From Steroidobacteraceae bacterium (GTDB lineage Bacteria > Pseudomonadota > Gammaproteobacteria > Steroidobacterales > Steroidobacteraceae), in contig JALORP010000018.1 in assembly GCA_025458865.1 (NCBI GenBank), positions 1-43,974 on the forward strand: a stretch of DNA of 43,974 bases, written 5' to 3'. The notes beneath the pieces are model-generated. The model did not search any database. It was given only the letters and a program-made list of their open reading frames with translations, and was not told the DNA's origin. The translations under genes were made by a program, and so were the position numbers. Shown one piece after another: positions 34,561 to 41,158 of the stretch (position 1 is the stretch's first letter; the number at the start of each line of letters is the position of its first letter).

Positions 34561-36448
34561 GGTCGACCAGACCCGGGAACTCCCGGTCGATCTGCTCGTG
34601 GATCTGGATCAGGGTGAGCGAGCTCGCCCCGATCTCGAACAGGTTGTCATCCACCTCGATGCGCTTGCCCGGCATCGCGTCATCCACGATCGCCTTCAGG
34701 CGCCGCTCGAGGCCTCCGGCCGGGTCGTGCGCGTGCGCGTGCACGGCCTCGCGCAGACGGGCGAGCTCCGCCAGCTCGGTCGCGAACTCGCCGGCGAGGA
34801 AGCTCTCCTCGAGCGCCACGCGCTGGACCTTTCCGCTCGTGGTCTTCGGGATGCGCTTCACGGGCACCACGTGGCTCACCTCGAGACCCGCATGCTCGTT
34901 GACGAGGCGCGTGACCTCGGCGGCCACCGGCACGAAGTCTTCGAGCGAGCCGCGATGCAGCACGAACAGCGTCAGCTCGTCGGTCTCTGCGCCGGCGGGC
35001 CGGCAGCCGGCCGCCGCGACCTTGCCAAGCTCGAGGCCGCTCGCCTGCTGGGCGATGGACTCGATGTCGTGCGGGTAGTAGTTCTGGCCGTTGACGAAGA
35101 TGATTTCCTTCGCGCGCCCCGTGATCACCAGCTCGCCCTGGTCCACGAGGCCCAGGTCGCCCGTGCGCAACCAGCCGTCCGCCGTGAACGACGCGGCGTT
35201 CACCTCCGGCGCCTCGAAGTAGCCGCGCGTGACGTTCTCGCCGCGGATGTGGACGTGGCCCACGTGCCGCTCCGGCAGCTTCGCGTCGGAATCGTCCACG
35301 ACGCGCAGCTCGCAGCGGGGGATCGCTCGGCCCTCGCAGATGAACTCCACCGCGCCCGGGGACCCGCGCGGCGCCTCGCGCGCCGGCTGGCCGACGGCAA
35401 GGCTGGCGCGGTCGAGCACCAACACGCGGTACTCGCTGCCTGGTGCCGGGAAGGACACGGCCAGCGAGGCCTCGGCGAGGCCGTAGACCGGGAACATCGC
35501 GCTTCGCTTCAGGCCCGTCGGCCGCATGCGTTCCAGGAACTCGTCGCACAGCGCGACGTTGATCGGCTCGGCGCCGTTGAAGATGTAGCGCACGGACGAG
35601 AGGTCGTCGGCGGGGGCGGGACGGTCCCCCAGCACCTTCAGGTAGTGCCGGAAGCCGAAGTTCGGCGAGGACAGCAGCGTCGCCTTCTTGCGCGCGGCGA
35701 GCGCGGTCCACAGCAGGGGCCGGCGGATGAAGAGGTCGGTCGGCATGATGTTCAGCTGCATGCCGTTCGCGAACATCATGATGAAGAAGCCGATGAGTCC
35801 CATGTCGTGGGTGAGCGGCATCCACGACAGCGGCACGTCCGCGGCGCCGAAGCGCGCCGCCTCGGTCGCGCCGCGCGCGTTTGCGAGGATGTTGGCGTGG
35901 GTCAGCACCACGCCCTTGGGTTCGCTGGTGGAGCCTGAGGAGAACTGGATGAAGGCAGGATCCTCGGGCCGCGGGCTCGCGGGCCGGCCGGGGCGGCTCA
36001 CGTCCTCGAGCTGGTCGATCAGGAAGGCGCGGGACCTGAGGCGCTGGCCGAGGGCCGCCTCGCCGCAGGTATCGGCGAAGGCCGCGAGGCGGTCGAGCGT
36101 CTTGCGGTCCGTGTAGAGCCAGGGATCGCCGAGCCGGCGCGCGATCCTGAGGAGCTTGTGGCGATGCTCGTCGCTGATGCCGACCGCGACCGGCACCGGC
36201 ACGATGCCGCCGGCCATGCCCGCCCAGAAGCCGTCCATGAAGGCTTCGTTGTTGTTGAGGAACAGGATCAGCCGGTCGCCTCGGGCGGCTCCCATGTCCT
36301 GCAGGTGGCGCAGGATGCCGAGCGCGCGCCGGTGCAGATCCGCGTACGATACCCGCCGCTCCTGGTCATCGCCCTCGAAGTAGCCGACGTGCTGCGTGAG
36401 GCGGGCGTTGTGCTCGAGGAGGCCGGCGAGCGTCTGGGCCTGGATCAT
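34481..36448 (-). CDS. AMP-forming acyl ligase fused to an acyl carrier domain (FAAL-ACP)
   Basis: This 655-residue protein has an adenylation domain, about residues 1-570, with FIQFSSGSTSEPKGVVLTH, the FAAL-like PLTHDMGLIGFF, SSPNFGFRHYLKVL, GWLRTGDLGLVDQGELVI, GRAKEIIFVNGQNYYPHDIE and IPKTTSGKVQR. It is followed by a phosphopantetheine carrier domain with the attachment serine at about 610 (FEIGASSLTLIQIHEQI). It most likely activates a fatty acid as acyl-AMP and loads it on its own carrier domain, as FAAL enzymes do for polyketide or lipopeptide systems. No polyketide or peptide synthase is in the window. The ATG at 36448 shares bases with the start of the divergent PPTase gene. Confidence 0.87.
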   Translation of the reverse strand: MIQAQTLAGLLEHNARLTQHVGYFEGDDQERRVSYADLHRRALGILRHLQDMGAARGDRLILFLNNNEAFMDGFWAGMAGGIVPVPVAVGISDEHRHKLLRIARRLGDPWLYTDRKTLDRLAAFADTCGEAALGQRLRSRAFLIDQLEDVSRPGRPASPRPEDPAFIQFSSGSTSEPKGVVLTHANILANARGATEAARFGAADVPLSWMPLTHDMGLIGFFIMMFANGMQLNIMPTDLFIRRPLLWTALAARKKATLLSSPNFGFRHYLKVLGDRPAPADDLSSVRYIFNGAEPINVALCDEFLERMRPTGLKRSAMFPVYGLAEASLAVSFPAPGSEYRVLVLDRASLAVGQPAREAPRGSPGAVEFICEGRAIPRCELRVVDDSDAKLPERHVGHVHIRGENVTRGYFEAPEVNAASFTADGWLRTGDLGLVDQGELVITGRAKEIIFVNGQNYYPHDIESIAQQASGLELGKVAAAGCRPAGAETDELTLFVLHRGSLEDFVPVAAEVTRLVNEHAGLEVSHVVPVKRIPKTTSGKVQRVALEESFLAGEFATELAELARLREAVHAHAHDPAGGLERRLKAIVDDAMPGKRIEVDDNLFEIGASSLTLIQIHEQIDREFPGLVDLTELFDYPTVAQLSRHLQSKLAAGSS

Positions 36449-37112
36449 GGCTGCTCCGGATTTGCGAGTCAGAATTTTACTACACCACGCGCCTGCACCT
36501 CCGGCGCTGTCGCCCGTGGTGGTGGCTCGCTGGCTGGCTGCGCTGCCGCCGCAGCGGCGCGCCCGCCTCGAGCGCCTGCGCAATCCCGCCGATCGCGCCG
36601 CCTCGCTCGCAGGACTCGCGCTGCTCGTGGCCGCCGCGCGTGCGGCCGGGCTGGCGCCGCCGGACCTTGCACGACTCGAGTTTCCGGACCGCGGCAAGCC
36701 GCGCTGGCCGGGCGGGCCCGATTTCAGCGTTTCCCATGGCGGAGGGCACGTCGGCTGTGCGCTCATCTTCCCCACGGGCCGCGTCGGGCTCGACCTCGAG
36801 CGGGCCGATGCGGCCTGCTGGCACGACCTGCGCCTGGTACTCGCACCCGGCGAGTCTCCGGGCGAGGGCGCGGAGCAGGCGACTGAGGTCTGGGTCGGAA
36901 AGGAAGCGGTGTTGAAGGCGGCCGGCGCGACCCTCGCGGAAGCGGCTGCGGTGGCGCTTTTGGGCGCCACGGCGGACTTCGGCGGGCGGCGCTGGCAGCT
37001 GTCGCGGCCGGCCCTTGCGCCGGGCATCGCCTGCGCGGTCGCGAGCGATGCCGTGGCTGCGCTCGAGGCCGCCGGGGAAGATGCCGCGCGGCTTCTGGCG
37101 CTGGGGCCCTGA
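36447..37112 (+). CDS. 4'-phosphopantetheinyl transferase, Sfp-type
   Basis: This 221-residue protein transfers the phosphopantetheine arm from CoA to a carrier-domain serine. The conserved blocks are GKPRWPGGPDFSVSHGGGHV, the Mg-binding GLDLERAD and WVGKEAVLKAAG, the W-x-x-KEA-x-x-K signature. The N-terminus MAAPDLRVRILLHHAPAPP aligns with the beginning of Sfp-type enzymes, so the ATG at 36447 is plausible. That ATG overlaps by two bases with the ATG of the divergent FAAL-ACP gene (CATG in common). An in-frame TTG at 36462 is the alternative. The arrangement strongly suggests that it modifies the ACP domain of its neighbour. Confidence 0.85.
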   Translation: MAAPDLRVRILLHHAPAPPALSPVVVARWLAALPPQRRARLERLRNPADRAASLAGLALLVAAARAAGLAPPDLARLEFPDRGKPRWPGGPDFSVSHGGGHVGCALIFPTGRVGLDLERADAACWHDLRLVLAPGESPGEGAEQATEVWVGKEAVLKAAGATLAEAAAVALLGATADFGGRRWQLSRPALAPGIACAVASDAVAALEAAGEDAARLLALGP

Positions 37113-37116
37113 CGCG

Positions 37117-37145
37117 TTGCCGCGCCGCGCGGCTTGACCGACAAT
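37117..37145 (+). promoter_or_regulatory. Candidate promoter of the DUF374 acyltransferase gene
   Basis: TTGCCG (37117-37122) and GACAAT (37140-37145) are spaced by 17 bases. The ATG at 37156 is 10 bases after the -10, so the transcript would start only a few bases before it. No Shine-Dalgarno is visible. This is one of several leaderless-like arrangements in the window. Confidence 0.4.
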
Positions 37146-37155
37146 CCCGCGGGTC

Positions 37156-37908
37156 ATGTCCGCGCCCACGCCGCCTCCACCCGACAACATCTACGAGCGG
37201 CGCTCGCGCTCCAGCCGTCGATTGACGCCCACGCGGATGTTCCTCTATCGGCTCGCGGCGCCGATCGCCATCGGCATCGTCCGGCTGTGGTGGCGCTGGG
37301 TGCGCGTCGTGGAGGTGACCGGCCGCGAGCGACTCGAGCAGGCCATCGCGACCCATGGGGCGGTGATCCCGATCTACTGGCACGCGCAGCAGCTGCTGCC
37401 CCTGAAACACCTGCTCGAATGTCGCCGCTTCGGACTCAAGCTCGGCTTCCTGATCAGCCCTTCCGTGGATGGCGAGCTGCCGGCGCTGCTGGTGCAGCGC
37501 ATCGGCGGCGTCGTGGTCCGCGGTTCGTCGAACACGACCGGCGCGCGTGCGCTGCGCGACTACTACGAGGCCATTGCGCGCCACGGCGTGTCGCCGGCGA
37601 TGACCCCCGACGGACCGCGCGGGCCGCGGCGGCAGTGCAAGCCGGGTCCGGTCCTGGTCTCCCAGCTGTCGGGCAAGCCGGTCGTGCCCATGGCTTATGC
37701 CGCCAGCCGGGCGTGGCTGTTCCCGACCTGGGACCGGCACGTGCTGCCGCTGCCCTTCTCGCGAGCGGTGCTGGCGATTGGCGAGCCGGTGGTCGTGCCG
37801 AAGGGGCTCGATGCGGCCGGCCTCCAGCGCTGGCAGGACGACTTCACAGCCAGGCTGGACGGGCTGTTCGAGCAGGCCCAGCAGGCATTGCGGCGAGGGG
37901 GCCCCTGA
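37156..37908 (+). CDS. DUF374 lysophospholipid acyltransferase-like protein
   Basis: This 250-residue protein has the DUF374 (PF04028-type) block PDGPRGPRRQCKPGPVLVSQLSGKPVVPMAY. Upstream is PIYWHAQQLLPLKHLL, the likely catalytic His region, and FLISPSVDGELPALLVQRIGG. The family is related to glycerolipid and lipid A acyltransferases and is membrane associated. Its substrate has not been fixed in most bacteria. The ATG follows a candidate leaderless promoter. It lies between a PPTase and a GT2/LAB_N/ArnT-like group and so probably belongs to envelope-lipid biosynthesis. Confidence 0.87.
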   Translation: MSAPTPPPPDNIYERRSRSSRRLTPTRMFLYRLAAPIAIGIVRLWWRWVRVVEVTGRERLEQAIATHGAVIPIYWHAQQLLPLKHLLECRRFGLKLGFLISPSVDGELPALLVQRIGGVVVRGSSNTTGARALRDYYEAIARHGVSPAMTPDGPRGPRRQCKPGPVLVSQLSGKPVVPMAYAASRAWLFPTWDRHVLPLPFSRAVLAIGEPVVVPKGLDAAGLQRWQDDFTARLDGLFEQAQQALRRGGP

Positions 37909-37947
37909 GCCGTCGCGCCGCTTAAGGCCTGCCTAAGCCCGTCAGGA

Positions 37948-38144
37948 TACAATCCGTGTTGCGTCGCGTTGCCCGCGGCGGGTTGCCGCGCGCCATGAAG
38001 GCCGGCGCCAGCGCTGCAGGCGGGCGGAACTTCCGGGCCTTGCGGCAATCCACGGCTGCGGGAAGTTCGGGCGGCCCCCAATGTTGCGTTCCTCGGCCCC
38101 GCAGAGGGGGCGGTCCGCGTTCCCCGAATCCCCAGGTCAGCACC
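37948..38144 (+). other. Promoter and long leader before the GT2 gene
   Basis: A good -10 box, TACAAT (37948-37953), would start transcription near 37960 and give a 5' leader of about 185 bases. The leader contains an 8-bp inverted repeat, GAACTTCC (38027-38034) and GGAAGTTC (38061-38068), with a 26-base loop. The reading frame of the GT2 gene stays open through the leader, with an ATG at 37995. Its predicted residues (Arg/Gly/Ala-rich) do not look like the protein, so a regulatory leader is favoured. No -35 at the normal spacing was found. Confidence 0.35.
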
Positions 38145-38972
38145 ATGGCACACAATCCCGCGCACTGGCCTCCCTCGACGGGTGACGACGCCGCCGGCTC
38201 GACGGGCCTCAGGCTGGTCCCACGTCGTGCCACCAGCCCGGAGGAGTCGGTTTCCCTCTCCGTGGTCGTGCCCGTCTGCAACGAGGTGGACAACGTCCTG
38301 CCGCTCGCGCGCGAGGTCGCCGCTGCGCTCGCGGGGTGCTCGTTCGAGCTGATCTTCGTTGACGACGGCAGCACCGACGGTACGGCGGACGCGGTACGGG
38401 CTGCACGCGGCGAGGTGCCGCAGGTGCGCCTCATCCGTCATTCCCGCCGCAGCGGCCAGAGCGCCGCGGTACGGACCGGCGTGCGCGCTGCCCGGGCCGA
38501 GTGGGTGGCGACCCTCGACGGCGACGGGCAGAACGACCCGGCTGACATCCCGGCGCTGATCGCTGCGCGCGATGAAGCGCGGGCGCGGGATCCCGCCGTG
38601 CTGATCGTGATGGGCCATCGCACCACACGGCGCGACAGCTGGCTCAAGCGCGTGTCTTCGCGCGTCGCGAACGGTGTCCGCGGCCGCCTGCTCGGCGACG
38701 GCACCCCCGACACCGGCTGCGGGATCAAGCTCATGCACCGCGCGACCTTTCTCGAGCTCCCGTTCTTCGATCACCTGCACCGCTTCCTGCCCGCCCTCTA
38801 CCTGCAGCAGGGCGCGCGCTCGGTCTCGGTGCCTGTGAATCACCGGCCGCGCACCTGCGGACGGTCGAAGTACGGCCTCAACAACCGGCTGTGGGTCGGC
38901 ATCGTCGACCTCTTCGGCGTGATGTGGCTCAGGGCACGCGCCAAACCCGGGCTCGGCGCTACCGAGGACTGA
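38145..38972 (+). CDS. Family 2 glycosyltransferase, ArnC/DPM1-like
   Basis: This 275-residue GT-A enzyme has the nucleotide-sugar motifs SVVVPVCNEVDN, FELIFVDDGSTDGT, ATLDGDGQNDP (the DxD region), GHRTTRRD and a C-terminal CGRSKYGLNNRLWVG. Proteins of this type transfer a sugar from a nucleotide donor to undecaprenyl or dolichyl phosphate. The sugar cannot be deduced. It is directly followed by a LAB_N protein and an ArnT-like glycosyltransferase, so its product is probably the lipid-linked donor for the latter. The ATG at 38145 is chosen over upstream starts because the leader residues are unlike the family. Confidence 0.88.
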   Translation: MAHNPAHWPPSTGDDAAGSTGLRLVPRRATSPEESVSLSVVVPVCNEVDNVLPLAREVAAALAGCSFELIFVDDGSTDGTADAVRAARGEVPQVRLIRHSRRSGQSAAVRTGVRAARAEWVATLDGDGQNDPADIPALIAARDEARARDPAVLIVMGHRTTRRDSWLKRVSSRVANGVRGRLLGDGTPDTGCGIKLMHRATFLELPFFDHLHRFLPALYLQQGARSVSVPVNHRPRTCGRSKYGLNNRLWVGIVDLFGVMWLRARAKPGLGATED

Positions 38973-39005
38973 GTCCCGCGGCGCCGACCACCACAAGGAG
39001 TCATC

Positions 39006-39302
39006 GTGGACCTCCAGTTCTTCGACATCCCGGCGATGTGGCTCGCCTTCGGCTTCCTCGGCCAGGCGATGTTCTCGATGCGTTTCATCGTCCAGTGGAT
39101 CGCGAGCGAGCGACAGAAGAAGAGCGTCATTCCCACGGCGTTCTGGTACCTGAGCATCGCTGGCGGCCTGACGCTGCTCGTCTACGCGATTCACCGGCGT
39201 GACCCGGTTTTCATCGTCGGGCAGGCGACTGGCCTGTTCGTCTATCTGCGCAACGTGCACTTCGTCCGCCGCGAGCGGGCGCAGGACCTGGCGACGCCCT
39301 GA
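39006..39302 (+). CDS. LAB_N-domain membrane protein
   Basis: This 98-residue protein is a stand-alone lipid A biosynthesis N-terminal (LAB_N, PF07578-type) domain. It has three hydrophobic segments and the family stretches AFGFLGQAMFSMRFIVQWIAS, SVIPTAFWYLSIAGGLTLL and VGQATGLFVYLRNVHFV. The domain also occurs fused to LpxB in some bacteria. Its role is not firmly known; in sugar-modification clusters it is proposed to help flip the lipid-linked sugar. The GTG start at 39006 is preceded by AAGGAG. Its stop codon overlaps the ATG of the next gene by one base (TGATG). Confidence 0.9.
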   Translation: MDLQFFDIPAMWLAFGFLGQAMFSMRFIVQWIASERQKKSVIPTAFWYLSIAGGLTLLVYAIHRRDPVFIVGQATGLFVYLRNVHFVRRERAQDLATP

Positions 39303-41011
39303 TGCGTGCCCCGGCGGCCGGCGAGGCGGCGCAGCTGCGCCGGGACCTGCTGTGGCTGGCCCTCGTGGGTGCGGTGCTTTTTGGCGCAGGGCTCGGGCTG
39401 CGCGATCCCTGGCCCGCGGACGAGCCGCGCTTCGCGCTCATTGCCCGCGACATGGCCGTGACGGGCGACTGGCTGTTTCCACGCATCGGCGGCGACCTGT
39501 ACCAGGACAAGCCGCCCGTCTTCATGTGGGCGATCGGCGGCCTGTACGCGCTCACGGGGGAGCTGCGGCTCGCCTTCCTGCTGCCCTCGCTGCTGGCCGC
39601 GATAGGCACGCTGCTGCTCGTCTACGACCTCGGCCGGCGCGCGTGGTCGCGGGAGGCCGGGCTCGCGTCCGCACTGCTGCTCGCATTCTCGGTGCAGTTC
39701 GTCATCCAGGCGCGCGCCGCGCAGATCGACATGCTGCTCGCCTTCTTGAGCACGGCCGCCCTCTACGGCATCGGGCGGCACCTGCTGGCCGGGCCGGACT
39801 GGCGCGCCTATGCGCTGGGCGGCTTTGCGGCGGGCCTGGGCGTCATCACCAAGGGCACGGGGTTCCTCGCGCTGCTGCTGGTGCTGCCATTCTTCGCGCT
39901 GCGCCGCCTGGGGTTTGCCGGGCTCTGGGCGGGGCGGGGCGGCGCACGCTGGTGGCTCGCGCCCGCCGCGGCGCTCGCCGCGATTGCCTGCTGGCTCGTG
40001 CCGATGCTCGTCGCGGCGGCGTTGTCCGGCGATCCCGACCTCGCGGCGTACCGGGACGAGATCCTGCTGAAGCAGACGGTGACCCGCTACGCGTCCGCGT
40101 GGCACCACCACGAGCCCTGGCACTACTTCCTGGTGAACGTGATTCCGGGACTGTGGCTCCCGGGTACGGCCTTGCTTCCCTGGCTCGTGCCGCGCTGGCG
40201 GGCCGCCTGGCGCGAGCGCGATGGCCGACCCTGGCTGTTCCTCGGCTGGATCGCGCTGGTGCTCGTCTTCTTCAGCGCGAGCACCGGCAAGCGGGGCGTG
40301 TACATCCTGCCGGCGCTGCCCGCGTTCGCGCTCGCGGCGGGTCCCTGGCTCGCGGCGATCGCCGCCCGCCGGAGCGCGCAGGCGCTCGTGTTCGCACTGG
40401 CCGCGGCCGTGGTCCTGGTCGCAGCCGGCGGGGCCGTCTACCTCGAGCTGCTCAGGCCGGACAAGCTTGCGCAGCTCGCCGAGCGCTACGACGTCGTCTC
40501 GGTGGCGCCGCTCGTGGCGATTGCCGTGGCGGGGGCGGTGCTGCTGGCGCTGCTGCGGCCGCGGCGCGGATTCGCCGCCTGGGCGGGCCTGCTGGCGCTG
40601 GTCGTGGTCGTGCAGGGATTCTGGATCAATCCGATGATGAACGGAGCGCGGTCGGCGCGGGATCTTGCGGATGCGGTCGAGCGGACCATCGCTCCGGGGA
40701 CTGAACTCGGTCTCGTCGCGTATCGTGAGCAGTACCTGCTGCAACTGCGGCGGCCGACCACGAACTTCGGCCACCGGCGTTCGTTCGACCCCGAGCAGGA
40801 GGATGGCGATGCGGCCTTGTGGCTGAATGCCGCGCCGGACCGCGCCCTGCTCGTGGAGGACGAGCGCCTGGCCGGCTGTTTTGCCACATCCGCCAAGCGC
40901 TTCCTGATCCATGCCAACCGCCGCGATTGGTACCTGGTCATGGCCCCGGCCGATCCGGCCTGTGCCGCCGCCGGCAACCCCGCCGCTGCTCGCCGCTACC
41001 AGCCGTTTTAA
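39302..41011 (+). CDS. ArnT-like glycosyltransferase (GT39/GT83 type)
   Basis: This 569-residue integral membrane enzyme has about 12 hydrophobic helices. The first periplasmic loop has the catalytic-type motif DPWPADEPRFALIARDM, followed by GGDLYQDKPPVFMW. It also has ARAAQIDMLLAFLSTAALYG and a later AWHHHEPWHYF, as in ArnT and related PMT-like enzymes, which use undecaprenyl-phosphate sugars to decorate lipid A or other periplasmic acceptors. The C-terminal soluble part (after about residue 450) is the usual periplasmic domain. With the GT2 and LAB_N genes it forms a plausible donor-flip-transfer set. The sugar and acceptor are unknown. Confidence 0.88.
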   Translation: MRAPAAGEAAQLRRDLLWLALVGAVLFGAGLGLRDPWPADEPRFALIARDMAVTGDWLFPRIGGDLYQDKPPVFMWAIGGLYALTGELRLAFLLPSLLAAIGTLLLVYDLGRRAWSREAGLASALLLAFSVQFVIQARAAQIDMLLAFLSTAALYGIGRHLLAGPDWRAYALGGFAAGLGVITKGTGFLALLLVLPFFALRRLGFAGLWAGRGGARWWLAPAAALAAIACWLVPMLVAAALSGDPDLAAYRDEILLKQTVTRYASAWHHHEPWHYFLVNVIPGLWLPGTALLPWLVPRWRAAWRERDGRPWLFLGWIALVLVFFSASTGKRGVYILPALPAFALAAGPWLAAIAARRSAQALVFALAAAVVLVAAGGAVYLELLRPDKLAQLAERYDVVSVAPLVAIAVAGAVLLALLRPRRGFAAWAGLLALVVVVQGFWINPMMNGARSARDLADAVERTIAPGTELGLVAYREQYLLQLRRPTTNFGHRRSFDPEQEDGDAALWLNAAPDRALLVEDERLAGCFATSAKRFLIHANRRDWYLVMAPADPACAAAGNPAAARRYQPF

Positions 41012-41026
41012 ATACATGGACTTAGC

Positions 41027-41054
41027 TTGCATTCCTAGATCTTTCTGACACAAT
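41027..41054 (+). promoter_or_regulatory. Candidate promoter of the cyclic-di-GMP gene
   Basis: TTGCAT (41027-41032) and CACAAT (41049-41054) are spaced by 16 bases in an AT-rich patch after the ArnT-like gene. The transcript would carry a leader of about 100 bases with two inverted repeats: GGGCGCCC at 41070-41077, and ACGGG (41081-41085) with CCCGT (41096-41100). No known riboswitch was recognised. Confidence 0.4.
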
Positions 41055-41158
41055 GCGCCGTAACCGACTGGGCGCCCGTGACGGGAAACTGTTAACCCGT
41101 TCCTGCGGCAGGACCCGGTCGCAATGACACACTGCCGACGGTGGGGGAGCCAGGCCGG

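Noticed and set aside
41055..41158. A GEMM-type cyclic-di-GMP riboswitch before the GGDEF-EAL gene
   Set aside because: The conserved GEMM core (such as the GACGCAAAG-like segment) is not present; only simple inverted repeats are seen.
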